Assembly: GCA_015143295.1 (NCBI GenBank) | Contig: CM026554.1 | Coordinates: 29,401,531 to 29,465,530, forward strand | Source: Tetracentron sinense | Taxonomy: Eukaryota > Streptophyta > Magnoliopsida > Trochodendrales > Trochodendraceae | Length of the DNA stretch: 64,000 nucleotides | Direction of reading: 5' to 3' | Shown here: positions 25,101 to 39,400 of the stretch, piece after piece | How positions within the stretch are numbered: position 1 is the first letter of the stretch | Layout: each line of letters begins with the position of its first letter | Notes under the pieces: generated by a model | The model's database searches: none | Seen by the model: the letters and a program-made list of their open reading frames with translations, nothing else | Told to the model about the DNA's origin: nothing | Translations under genes and position numbers: made by a program

Positions 25101-27399
25101 ACGCATAGCCCCAAGGGGTTGTTGTATGAATTAGTCATGGTATCACAATCTTCTTATTATTCTCTTTATCAGGTTGATGACAAGAAAACTGTTGGACCTG
25201 AGGCTTTTGCACGAATAGCTCCTGCTTGTGCTGCTGTAGCAGATATAATTACCGTCCACAATCTTTTTGATTTGCTTACATGCTCTTCAGGTGGACAACT
25301 CCATTTCCTTGTATATGACAAGTACCTTGGAAGCCTTGACAAGTACGCTTCAGCTACTTGAGCTGTACCAATTTTGCAAGCACCACTTTTCTTCTTCTGT
25401 TTCTGCTCTCACATGAATTAAATGACAGTAAAAGTTGCATTTTTGTTCACAATATTTCTGGGCTTTTAGTTATTTTTTCATGATTTTAGATACTTATTTT
25501 AGCGTTGTTATATATCATTAGAAGCAGACAAGATCGTCTTAGTACTCCATGTGTTTATAAGTTACCATTGTGTATGCTTAGCAAGTCTCTCAATCACTGC
25601 CAATATATGACATGTCCAGGTTACATGGATTCAGATCAGTTGGAGTAGTAATATTTTTGTGCATAATGGAAACTTATAACCCGGACTTTGGCTTACTCAA
25701 CTATTGACAATTAGTCAGGGAAGATGTTTCTTTGACTTGGGGAGTCATATGAATCCGACTGAAGACATTGATCGTGACTTAATAAAGCGAAACTGAATCT
25801 CTAAATCAAACAACCAGATAAATGGATTCCTCATATAAAACGTATTTACTAAATGTTAAAAATATTTCTCTTCAACAAGAAAAAAAGAGAGATAACAAAA
25901 GGAGAAAAGAGAAACAAAGAGTCCATTGTCAATTCTGAAGGTAAAGGCCACCTACTATACAAAAGGTGAACTTGTGCGTCTCCAACACAAACATATATAT
26001 ATATATACACACACGCACACACATGGTATATTATATATAACTCGCATAATGAGAAAAAAATACTTAGGTACCCATATGGATTAAGGAAAGAATTTATGGG
26101 CTTATTCCTAAATATCCCATCTCAAGCTGGAGCATAAATATCCATCATGCCCAGCTTGACCAACAATGCTTGAATTTTCGATGGATCAAGAGATTTAGTA
26201 AGCACGTTCGCTACTTGATCAGCGCTATGATTGTAAGTAGTAATCACTAACTTGTGAACAATTTTCTCTCTGATGGAAGTGACTATCAACCTCTGTTTAG
26301 TGCGCTCATGGTAGATTGGTTTGGAAACAATGTGAACAGATGCATGATTGTCACATAACAATTTCATAGGTGTATAGTGGCCCTCAGTTCTGACAGTAGA
26401 TTTCGAAGCTAAAGTAATTCACTTCTAGACCTCTTTCGCGTTCACAAGAAAATGAATGAGAGAAAAGAAAGTGAGAAAAGAAAATGAATTTTCTTGTTTG
26501 TTTGGTTTACCAGAAAAGTTTATGAGAAAAGCTTATTTTTCCTTTCTTTTGTTTGTTTGGTTTGCAAGAAAGTTTGTTGAGAAAGTAAATATTTTTATGC
26601 AAACTTCCAAAATTGCTCATGTCTTCTTCCATTCACACATGCACTATTGGATAAGAGTTAAATACACTTGACGTGAGAGTGAAAATGATCCACATCACAT
26701 GGTCTCAATTTGTGCAATTATGTACTATGTGTGCAATGTATTACAATAGAAAATATCCCTCGAATCCATATTGAGCAGCCACATTCCTACATCCCAAAAT
26801 TGAATACAAACATGGGTACAATACATCAAAATGAGCAAGTCTCAACCAAGTCTTCCATATGTATATCTGTTTCGTGAAAATTCCTTGCCTCAGGGTTGAC
26901 CTGTAAGGCTGTAAATGGATGCAATCTAGTCATCTAGAGAACACATCTTCTCACCTAAAAATTATATTATATATTTAAAAGTTCATAGTTGATCATATAC
27001 CTGTCAATAAGAATATTGGAAATATCAGCATCTATAATTTAACCACGATTGCATAGCATTACTAAGTTCATTACAACAAGATAGGAATAAAGTAGCAAAC
27101 GACAGAGGGGCATTTGATGCAGATGATGAGATAAGTAAGCCTCCACAGGGACATGTGGCTTCTTCTTACTATTGGAAAAAAAGTGGCCATTTGCTGTTAG
27201 ATCCCATCCCGTAGATCACCCCAAGTTGGCCACCTACGGTTTCCATTTCCGCGAGGGAGAAAGATGAGTCCATCTATGGGAACTACGCTTTCCCAGAACG
27301 CAAACACTGTATGTTCCTTGCTCTCCTTGTGTAGACTTTCTATTTCAAAAATTTGTAGAGTGTAGATGCTCCATTAGAAAAGGGGAGATTGAGATTGAG

Positions 27400-27447
<48 letters not shown>

Positions 27448-30400
27448 GAAACTGTTCAGATTAGTGAACTTCCAACGTCAATTTCTGGTTCACCGTTGGG
27501 GAGATATGGTGAGAGAGCAAGAGAAATGGCCACCACCACCTACGGTTTCCATTTCCACGAGGGAGAAAGATGAGCCCATCTATGGGAACTACACTTTCCC
27601 AGAACACACACACTGTACGTTCCTTGTTCTCCTTGTCTAGACTTTCTATTTTAAAAATCTAGAGTGTAGATGCTCCATTAGAAAAGGGGAGAGCAAGATT
27701 GAGATCGAGAGAGAGAGAGAGAGAGGTTCAGATTAGTGAACTTCCGACGTCTACTTCCGGTTCACCGTCGGGGAGAGGGGGAGATATGGTGAGAGAGCAA
27801 TAGAAATGGCCACCACCACCTACGGTCTCCATTTCCGCGAGGGAGAACGATGAGCTCATCTATGGGAACTACGCTTTCCTAGAACACACACTGTACGTTC
27901 CTTGTTCCTTGTTCTCCTTGTCTAGACTTTCTATTTCAAAAATCTGTAGAGTGTAGTCCATTAGAAAAGGGGAGAGAGCGAGAGAGACTTGAACCTGTTC
28001 AGATTAGTGAACTTCCGACGTCTACTTCCAGTTCACCGTCAGCTTGATTGTGACGAATGGAGAAGATGACCGTTGGGAGGGAATGAGATGAGACGAGAAA
28101 GAAGATAGATGGATATTATGGGGAGAGGTTGTTTTAAAAAGAAACAAAGCATATTACTTAAAGCGACACACAACAAAAAAGTGTTTACATATAGTACAGT
28201 TTATTATTTTTGTGTATTACATTGCTTGTTTAGTACTTGACAGGCTAATTTAATAGATGAATCATTGAACTTATCTGTGTATTGTTTTAATTGACATATA
28301 TGTTTGATTTCTTCAATATACAGTTTTTGATTTATTTAACGTTGTTTGCAATAATTTATGCTTTCATATTTTTTGATTGGTTATTTATACTTTTATATTT
28401 GATGTACTCTCTTTTGCTTTCTTCATAAAATTGGAAATATAAGTATAAAATATAAATTAAAATATCCCCCGTGTCCTTGAATCTTATATTCTGGGGTTCA
28501 CCAAATCCGTCACCTCGCATTCGAGTCGACCTACAACCAGGGGCGGAGCCAGGATTCCCTTGCAGGGGGGCTAACAATGGGGGTATGAGAGCGTAGCCTC
28601 CGAATTTTTTTAAGGGCCAAGTTCATTGTACATTGCATATATTTCTATCTGTTTTTAAGGAATATGTTTTTTCTCAGAAGTTTAGGGGGGCTAGAGCCTC
28701 CTGTCCCCCTGAATCCGCCCCTCTCCCAAGCTATGCCCCTATTACTACTATAGGTATTTTTTCCCCCAAAATTTAAGGGGGGCTGAAGCCCCCCCCCCCC
28801 TTGGGCCCCATGTGGCTTTGCCCCTGCCTATGACACTTGTGTCTGTGTCTACGCAATGTAGCCTGCTTTGAACAATGACAAATCAGTTTAACATATTCTG
28901 AATCCAAAAGCCAGAATTGCAGCACTGAATTCTTCAAATGACACTCTATATGATTTTTTGAGACTATAGAGTGCTTTCTCAAATCTCACACTTTGCCACT
29001 CTTCCATAGAAGTCGAAATGAAGATAGAAGGTTCATAAACATCTCTTTTGAAGATCTCCATGAAGAAGAACATTCTCCTTATCTAACTGGTTGAGGAGCT
29101 CATATTTACTAGCTGCATAGAGATAACAACTCGAACGAGTTTAACTTGGAAACTGGAGTAAATTTCTCAGAGTAATCAATAACATAAGTTTGAGTATGTA
29201 TGTTAGCAATTGGTTGGCCTTGTAGTGCTCAATTGTACTTTCATACTTGTACTTGATTGTTAAAACCCACTTGAAACCAAGTTCACTTTGAAGATCAATC
29301 AATTCCCGTGTATCGTTCTTTTCAAACCAGGTCTCCACGAAAGTATCCTTCTTCCTCTGGTCTGCAACACTAAATAAGATTCTCACAACGGATCAGTTAA
29401 AGAAGCGAGGGTGGAGCTTTGCTAACCGTTGCTACCTGTGCCTGAAAGAGGAAGAAAGTGTGAATCATTTGATCTTGCATTGCTCGGTAGTCTCTGAGAT
29501 TTGGGCTTTTTTCTTGGCTTGATTGGGTGTGGAGTGAGTCTTCCTATTTTCCATTTTGAGCTTCTTATCTGGTTGGAGTTTGACAACTTTGGTGAGGGCT
29601 AAAGAAATAATATGGACTTTTTTACTGGGTGCAATAACATGGGCCACCTGGAAAGAGAGGAATGACCGCTTATTTGACAAATCCCCCTCCCCATTTCTTC
29701 ATTTCCTGGCACAGGTGTGCCAGTCGATTGTGGAGTGGAGTTCCTCTCCATTTGGATCAAGCAGTGAGGGATACCTTGCATCCCTGATAAGTTGTTGGTG
29801 GACTATGTGTTATTTTGTAGTGGTAGTCGTTTCTCCCTTTAGCTTTGTTTCATTTTCTTTCTTGTTTTAGTTTACATCTCTGTAAGCTATTGGTTTCTTT
29901 AATATATATCTGATTTACCGATAAAAAAAAAATTAGACTGCATCAGTGCATCTCAGTAATCATAGCGGCCTTCTTGAGGTTGCTCAATAGTAGAGAGAGA
30001 AAATGAAGGAATTGTATCGGAATCAACATAATAGAGAGATGCAAAGTAGCTTGCGAGATAGATGGATTGGAAACAACATGAGCAAGAGGATGAGCAGTAC
30101 ATGACCGTTTAGCCTTACACAAAGCAATGGGTAAAATCAGAGTCATCAACAACTATAACTAATAGGGTAGGGGGTCTCCATGGAATTGATCTACGTACAG
30201 AAGCCCTGTCCCTAATAATGTCACTGCTTTTCATCTCTATAAAGAGGAGAAATAAAGGCCCACAAAGCAACCAGAGCGATAATGTCTATTATAGAGGTAC
30301 TCTTAAGACTTCCCTTTGAAAGTTCCTCTATTCCCAAATTGGCTACAAAATAGCTGACTAGTAGTCTTCCATGTGATTCTCCCTCTCACACCCGAACTTC

Positions 30401-33400
30401 CATGAAAATTTACCATTGGCCTGAAAACCATCAAAAAAGAAATTATAGGTGGCGGAAGGCCTGAATACCAGATTTACTGTCAATAAGTTTCTGAAATCTT
30501 ATCATCAGCCTTGCTGCTTCTTTCTTGCAACAAAATCGCCGTCTCAATACTTCCTGCCCATACTTTTGCCATTAGTTTAACATTTTCAGGCTGAGATCAT
30601 AAAGCTTGCATTTTTTTTTGGGTGAAAAATGGTGGTTCTCAGACATTGCATATCACTGTACCGTGTTTTGACGAAACATTTGATTTGTCCAAGGCACTTG
30701 AGTTAGGCGGATATTTTCATGAGCAGAGTTATATTATATACAGACTCTTTCTCTTTCCATTCCTAGCTGACTAAAGGTGAGCCCACTTGAGTTTTCCTAC
30801 AATGTCTCCTTGTGAAGATGTTTCCTTTTTCCTAAATTTTTTTTGGTACATCTAGTTCGGTAAATTCTTGAAGGACTGGTTTGTGAGAATGTGAAGCAAT
30901 AAGTGAGATATGAGTTAGTTGACCAGATATGATTCATAGATATATTGGAACTTTTTTTGCTGCTCGTGATGCAGTGGAGTTTCAAATATTTAAATAAAAT
31001 AATTACCAGCTTTACAAATCTTATATATTTTGTATTTACATGCATGTTCCATTGGCTTATATCAGACTTTAATAGCTCGATTGAGGATCAATACTTTGAG
31101 CTGGCTCTACTTGATAGAACAATCAGGTTTGAGATAAAGGGATAACCTGTTGTTTTTATTAAACTGAATCATATGCCTGAGATACTTGATTGAGTGAGCG
31201 AAAATCTCATCTGAATCAAGAAGGTAGACCACAGTTTTTTTTCAGAAGTAACATTATGGATTCCATTTATATGAGGAAATAGATTACAAAAGGTTAGGAA
31301 AGAAATGTACAAGATATCTCTATTTACACCACTTTTTGCTAAGGAGTCATAAACATCATCTGCACTCCTAAGCGTGTGGCAGAATATGATGATCCACCTT
31401 CTTGCCAACTCTTGAATGGGGTTGACTATATTTGTGAGCCTCCAAGGATAAGGCTCCTCAATTCTAGCGCACTTAATAGCAATCGTGAGCACCTTCAACT
31501 ACCAGGGCCCTGTATGGTTGTTTTTTTTAAAGATCTTTAATCCTTTGAGTAATGCCTGAACTTCCGGTTCATTGGAATCCCCCCCCCACCGCATCCAATT
31601 CAAGTAGTACAAACCATAAGCTATTCTAGACATTCTTAACTGTGATGATTATTTTACATTTGAAAAAAAATGTGATGATTGTTCTTGCCCTGTTTACTTT
31701 ATTGTTAATGGGACTATGAGACATCAGACATAGACCAACAAGTGCAAACATATTTACCTTTTTTTTTTATAGCCTAACAATATGCATCTTCAGTTTTGCT
31801 TGAATATAAGATTATTTTTTTTTTGGTCGGTAATCCAAGCATGATATAAATCAGAAAAAAGAGGGAACAATACAAAAGAAAAGGAAAGCAAAGAAACCAT
31901 GGCTCACGAGGACATGAACCGAAACACAACACTACAAAATGAGAATGCACACAAAATAACCCCTGACTACCGCTGAGCAGCCCCTGCAACAAAATCAGAC
32001 TAATAATATAAGATTATTAACGGGTCTTTATCTTACTGCAGGGTGATGAAAACTGCAAAACATGCATCAGAACTGCTTTTGGTGTCTAACATTCAGCTTG
32101 CTGAGGGAGAGATCGTCTTAGATGTTGATGGTACAGTTCCCACTCAACCAGTTCTGCAGCACATTGGAATCTCTGCATGGCCTGGTAAGTCATCTCTTGT
32201 CCCTGAAATGGATAATATTTTGTATAATGTTCTTTCTTTATCTTACACAAATTTCTCCACTGAAAGTCTTATTGGTATTGAGGAACATTTAAATATGATA
32301 TCCAAGGCCAAAGTTGCTGTTCAAAACTGCTATGAAACTGATAGAACTGGACTAGTCATGGTGGGCCCAGCTGGTCCACCTAATGATGCCAGCTGCCTTA
32401 ATAAATAAAATAATAAATGTACAGAAACATTAGAAAATTATAATACTGAAATGCTTGATTAATATACAGATCTGCTGTCTGTGTTTATTGCAGCCCTGTA
32501 AGCCTAATACATACCATAGAGCCTTTAATCTCAAAACTGAAAAACTAAAAGAAGAAAATAGAGATAGATTCACTTCAAATTATAATACGTACAGGCCATT
32601 CCTCAATAAAGCAATAGAACTGAAGTAGAATCATAACATAAATCTCTGTGAACTCAATCTGATTAAAATTGGCTTGATTATAGATGCAAAAGTATTACTA
32701 AGAAAAGAACAAGATTAAATCAGCAATTAAGGTTCATGAAAATCTTATCAAAATCAGTCTAGTTGAACCTTTATTTTCTGAATCCAACTATAGACCTGAG
32801 TTCAAAATCCGGAGAAAATCATAAACTCAGTGAAATGACCAAAACCAACTTTTTTCTTTTTGATGAAAAAAATGAGAAAAGAAAAACTTACCATCACGGA
32901 TTAACTACACAGAGCTCTTTTTTTTCTCTATGGCGGTTTCCAGCTAGTACTCTTCTATTGCCCTCTCTCTCTCTCTCTCTCTCTCTGATCGTGGAGTTTA
33001 AGGTTTTGTTTCACCACAAGATTTGAAACATACTCTAAACACTCTCCTTATTTCTTTCATTTAATTTTATAATTTCATTAATTTTGGACATTTTTTTTGG
33101 CTTGGGGTATATTGATAAATTAAACAAAATCATTGTTACTGACTATTGTGAGACCCGGACGGTCCATTAAACCCACCCTGCCTTGGTCAAGTGGTTTGCC
33201 GGTTGAACTGTCCTGGTCAAAGATTATGTGGGACTGGTTCCTGGGTCGAGCAGTCCAATCCTGTTACTAAATCATTTGTTTAAATTAGTTAGACAATACA
33301 TACATGACTTGGTTTCCCTTAGCAAGTACCTATATGATTTTGTCCAAGATACATGTGAAGATGGGATTGACTCGGGTCTCGTGCTGACTCAGACGGACTC

Positions 33401-36400
33401 AACAGATAGTGTGCAATTCGGTTGGATTGACTATGCAGGCCATCAATTGGGTTCTTGGTCACTGAATCTTGGAGGTTTCTGGTTTTGGCCAAAACCAGAA
33501 TGACTGAGTGAACCTGCTTGGAGTTGAGTCAACTAGGATGACTTGGCCAAGTCATTTTGGATACCGTGTTTTCGGCCTGCTTGAGTTGAAGTTGATAGTT
33601 GGTTGTTAAATCCTTCCGATTTGCGATTGAAATCCTACGATTTGAATCGAATCCCAGGCAAAACGATTCAAATCACAGGTGAAAATCTTAATTGGGTAAA
33701 TCTCATTCGATTTGCAATTCGGATTGCGATTTGTGATTCAAATCGTACGATGCATGCGATTCGCGCGATTTGAGCATGAAACCCCCTTTATGGACTGTTA
33801 AATAAATATTATTTAATGTTTTTTATTTGAGTTTGCTCTCTATTGCTGTGAAATAAGGAAAAAAGAGGAGGAAGAAGAAAGATGATAGAGTTGGAGAGTT
33901 GGACTCAGGGAGAACTTGATAGTATATTTTATTAGTCTTTTTAATTGTACAAGTTTTTCAATACTTGATCTCATACAACATGATTAAATTAGTTTACTTT
34001 TGTTGATTATCTTTGGTGATATTGGGGTAATCTTTAGTTTTATTGAGTTCATTTGCATTTTGTATAGTAGATACTAGAAATGTTCATTACTTTTTTTATC
34101 AATAAATATGAATGAAATCTTTTAGATAATGGATTATCCTATTTTTCTGGTTGATTAAGTATTTTTTAATCAATTTTAACAATTTTTGAAAAAATGAATT
34201 GAATCTTACGATTTGAATCTCTATTTGAATCGAATCTATCCTAAAACGATTTTACGATTCGCTTGCGATTTAACAACCTTGGTCACTTGACACGACTTGC
34301 TAACTAACTCAGCTCAAGTTCTAGTCGCGGTATGCAGACAATGCTGAGCGACACAACTACAACTTAGATTTCTCACAAAAATCTCCCTTTTGGCAGGGCG
34401 CTTGACACTGACCAACTATGCTCTCTACTTCGAGCCATTAGGAGTTGGTTTATATGAAAAAGCTGTGAGATACGATTTGGCAATGGACTTGAAGCAGGTC
34501 ATAAAGCCTGAATTGACTGGACCATTGGGTACTCGCCTCTTTGACAAAGCCGTGATGTACAAATCAACATCTATGTATGTTATTTGTTGCTAATGGTTAT
34601 TGGGCAAATCATAGTATAGACCTTGATATCAAATTCTAACTGAAATCTTTTACAGAGCAGAGCCTGTTTATTTGGAGTTTCCTGAATTCAAAGGCAGTTC
34701 ACGTCGCGAGTACTGGCTGGAAATTAGTCTTGAGATTTTGCGTGCTCATAGGTTCATTAGGAAGTACAACCTCAAAAATACTCCGCAGGCCGAAGCACTT
34801 GGAAGAGCTATGCTGGGCATCTTCAGATACCGTGCAGTGAGAGAGGCTTTCCACATTTTCTCATCCCATTATAAGACTTTACTTGCTTTCAATTTAGCTG
34901 AAAATCTTCCAGGAGGAGATGCGATCTTGGAAACACTGTCAAGTCGCTTGGAGCATCTAAGTGCTAGTACCCTTCGACGTGATGTTGGGACCACTTCTGA
35001 TGATGCAAAAGGGCAGCTTACATTATCCCCAGTTTCACTACTGGCACTTAGAAGACTGGGCTTTATGTTACCAAGAGGGGTAGATGAGGATGGAGAGTCC
35101 GCATTTAAGGTTGGAGATGTTTTTGTTGGTGAGACGAATCCTCTGGAAATGGCTGTGAAACAGTCAAAATGTGATACAGGAAGGGCTGAAGCTGCACAGG
35201 CGACTGTGGACCAAGTGAAAGTGGAGGGAATTGATACAAACATTGCCGTAATGAAGGTGAATAATGATAAGAGTGTCTATTGGGATTAGCTTTATATTTT
35301 CTTCCCAAATTAATTTCTAGTGCAAAATGGAAAAAATCTACAGAGCATTGTTGATATTGTTACTTTTACATCAAAGTGGATAAAAGTTTGTAGATAAGAA
35401 CACCATTGATTTTCACAAAGCTGGACTTGTTTTGCAGTCATTAATGACCTCCTTTTACTTGTTCCATGTGTCAGATTGTCTTACACTCTTACTGTTGGAC
35501 CATCTCTTGGTAACTAGTCTCACAAAGTCACTAATCAGATGATTCTAAATCAACTACACAATGAATGCTTTTTGTAGACCATTGCACATGGCTCCAATCA
35601 AGATGCAAAATGAGCTACTAATTTCAGAGTTTGGATAAACGAACTCTGTTATTTTTGCATAATTTCAAGAGGTAGCCTGTACAATTATTTTCTGGAGTGG
35701 TAGCACATATACTATTTGGATGGATGAGCAATGCTAAGCCTACTCTCATCATTTTTAAATAATAAAACAATGCTAAGCCTACTCTCATCATTTTTAAATA
35801 ATAAAACAAAGGAATTATTGTGGGACCCACTAGTGGCCTGACACAAAATCCTTGGTTTTATTATCTAAAAAGGGTGATAGTAGGCTTTGTGGGAGTATGC
35901 TTAGCATTCACCTTGGATGGATTTATCAGACTGCATCTACTAAATTCTTCAACGTTAGCACGGGACATCGCTATATTTGGTAACGTAGGGTCCTTGGAAA
36001 ATTCCAAATTTTAAATGTGAAATTCGTAATAGATTTTTAGGAACTCAACAGTAATACAGCTTACTTGATGGAATATCTATGTTTATCTGCAAAGATGACC
36101 TTTTTGCTTGTTCTTGTCTGATTGTAGGAATTACTTTTCCCTTTGGGTGAATCAGTTAGGCGGCTTCAATTTTTGGCCTCATGGGAAGACCCTTTTAAAT
36201 CAACAGTGTTTCTAGTATTGATCTGCTTTACAATTTACAGGTAACTTCCTTTGGATGATGCCAGTTGTATCTTCTACTAGCATGAAAAATGGGACAAATT
36301 GATTATCGTTTGGTTTTGAATGTTCTGTTTAATAGCAATCTGAAAGAATCTGCATATATCAGTCATTACTTTGTGAAATACTATATACTGATGAGTCACT

Positions 36401-39400
36401 TGGCCAGCTGAACTGTCCCAAGTTGATGCCCAGCAAATAACCGAAAGGAGAAAATAAATGGAAACATGAGTGAAGAAACACCAACTGCAAACCAAGTCTG
36501 AATCGGCTAGTCTCTAGTATAACATTACAAGAAAGAGAAAATAAATGGACATTATTTATACCGAGTGACTCATTTCAGGATAAGAAACAAAGATTTAGAA
36601 CAATAAAAAATAAAATAAAAATGGTTAGCCGTAAGAGTGCTAGGTGATATTGCCTGAGGGAAGAGTTAGATACTAAAATGCCTTTTGTGCAGGTTGGATA
36701 AACCTACTATGATAGCATGGAAAATATCTAGTTTATGTATGAATATCAAGTTTATGTATTAAGTTGGATAAGTACATTGACCCTAGTGAAGTATATCATT
36801 AACAATATTGCAATGATAGTTGCGTAATCCTTGTTGATGCTAATCTAGATTGTGATGAGATATGCCATACGTTGTATCTCATGTACAAATTAGAATAATA
36901 CTTGTTCAATTTATATCGCTAATAGATTGTGCTAAATGAATGATGGACAATTCTGACTATACTTTGGAGACCCATAATTACACTTATTCGCCTCACCTCT
37001 CCCGACCGTTTTTGAAATTGTACTGTTGAGGTTGACATGTCAGCATTGTTTCTTTGTTAGAATGGGCCGACCTCTTCGCATGAGAATCCTCGTGATGATT
37101 TCCGGCCTACACCATTTCAGATAGCTCTTCAAATTCCACCACTAGCACCGCCTTGATCAGATTTCTGTTTTCGACTATGGATATAGTTTTTAGGATTTTC
37201 CATGTCCCCTCAGCTTTGATCGCAATCTTAGCATAGGACAAATTGGACATAGCTCTAGTGGAGGGATCCATGACAGCCATATATCCACAAAAATTTCCTA
37301 CGTTCTCAAATAAAGAAGTGGACCAGAGATGATACAAAATGCCGGAAATTTCACCTGCCTATTCTTCATAAGGAGCTCTGGTGCTGCCATGCCCACGTTG
37401 ACTGATGACCAACAATGGAACACCACATAACCAAGTTTGATCTTGACGGATCCTTCACTACATATCATAACTAATTCTGGAGTGTTTTAAATGAAGAAAA
37501 GCATTAACAAGGGGCTAAAGGGGATGAACTTGATCTGATAATTCGACTTGAGTAACCTTTCAATCCTCACCTTGGTGTCTACGCACTTGCTCCTATTGTA
37601 CCCTACATCAGAGACAATGGCCCTACTCCAACACTGAAACAGATTATCTTTATTTGAATAAGAGGAAAGAATCATAAGGTCCCCTCCATCTGTCATCACT
37701 TTGCTCCACACCCTACTCTCATCGGCAGCTTGGTAATTACCATGGTATTTCGTTGACGCAAAGGAGTAGGAGGAGGCCGAACAAAGTGGGAGTGACCAAA
37801 CGTCTAAGGAACAGATCTATGTTCCTCCATCCACTCCCATTTGGGCCTTTGGGGTTGGCAACTATTTCCCCCTAATCTCCTTGAAAGCCTCAGTAATTCT
37901 CACTTATGATCCACTATGGTTTTGAAACTATATGGTTCGCCCAAGCTGAACAGAGGGGAAGTGACCAAACGTCTCAGGAACAGATCTATGTTCCTCAATC
38001 CACTACTATTTAGGCCTTTGGGATTGACAACTATTGCCCCCCAATCTCCTTGAAAGCCTCAGTAATCTCACGTACGATCCACTATGGTTTTGGAACGATA
38101 CGATCTGCCCTCATACATATTTGGTTCCCAGGACTCCCCACCTCTCCTTTTTCAAAGCTTCAAGCCTTCACCAAGCTTGTCAAGCAGCCAAGGGGTACAC
38201 TCCACTTTGACTGAAATTCTGTCGAGTAACGGCAGTCCCTCTCAACTGCTCTATAGGGCCCATTCAAGATAGAGAGTTTGAAAGTTCTAAAATCAATTGA
38301 AAATAGGCAGCGATCCGTAACTGCAGTCCCTCTCAACTGCTTTTCCCAATATCTCCTAATTCTGCCTTAAATTCCTTTCTTCAGATTACCTAGATTTGCA
38401 TCTAGTGAGTTATTTGATTGATCCTAGATCTCTATTGAAAGATTTGTGAGATGTTCTCTTCATTAGAGAAAGCCTTAAATTTCGGGTATAGTGATTTGGG
38501 AAGAATCTGGCATGTTGATTGAAGTTATTATATGGGGGATTTCTTCCTTAGATTAATTGATCAGGGCTAAATTCTGCACTTACATAATCCCTGAAATCTC
38601 AGTTGAGAAGTTGTGAAGGATTATCAGAAATTTCTTTGAAATGTGGATATACCCCAAGTAACCTTGTGCTACATCAACACCTTTATCCTGAACTGCTTGG
38701 CGCCAATACTTAACTGAAGCAGAGGAGAGGCCTCTCCCCAAGATCTACCAAATAAATGTTAATTGTCCCTTTGACTGTGACAGGAGACTCTAGTAAATGC
38801 AATATCCTGGGCTTTGGACTTGTTAGAAACTCGTTGACGTCTTGGTAATGAGGTAGTATTATAGTATTACAGATTTATTATTTGGCCGAATTGTTCCATC
38901 ATACCCACAGAAATGGCAATGGAGAAGCTGGCTCATTGGCTAATGATAGTGTATATTTGTTGTCTTCTTGTATTTGGTTCTCTTTGCACCAGTGTGGTCA
39001 AGGGCTCAAGGCGTCTAAGCGTTGCCTAGGCGATAAATTTAATATATATATCAACTATATATATTATTATATATAACATCCAAAAGACTAAAACTCCACA
39101 CCCACATTCCACATTCCACAAAAACAAAAAATAAAAGTCAATTACAATCATTCATATCACATAACCGATGACATGTTGACATAATGGAGTATTAAACACT
39201 TCAAAATCTGGGCCAAATACCCAAATTCGTGTCACTATCCATGTTACATGTATAATGTTAGGCCCCTATTATCCTAGATTCTGCATGAGTTATAATGAAA
39301 TTAACTTAAATAACCAAGTGAAGAAAGGAATTTAATGCAACAGTTGACTTTGACTTACAGGGGCTGGATCAAGTACATATTGCCCTGCATTTTAATATTC

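Larger units (their letters stand above)
26122..30160 (-). mobile_element. Ty1/copia fossil in DUF639 intron 4, broken and invaded
   Basis: Pol pieces occur in the right order on the minus strand: the stretch before RT at about 30160-29935 (LPIALCKAKRSCTAHP); RT at about 29320-28830 (FEKNDTRELIDLQSELGFKW, LTIKYKYESTIEHYKA, RFEKALYSLKKS); and RNase H at 26400-26122 (MKLLCDNHASVHIVS ... VANVLTKSLDP ... LGMMDIYAPA). A plus-strand LINE scrap sits between the first and second pieces, and about 2.4 kb of other repeats between RT and RNase H. It is broken by several changes besides these insertions. LTRs were not recognised. Confidence 0.8.

Noticed and set aside
27389-27640. 83-codon frame beginning with Arg-Glu repeats
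   Set aside because: Driven by the GA microsatellite of the triplicated unit.
29141-29386. Minus-strand frame as an independent gene
   Set aside because: It is a piece of copia RT running into the edge of the LINE insertion.
33609-34282. Firm hAT MITE call in intron 5
   Set aside because: Inverted ends are visible, but neither edge gives matching 8-bp flanks; kept only as a weak repeat region.
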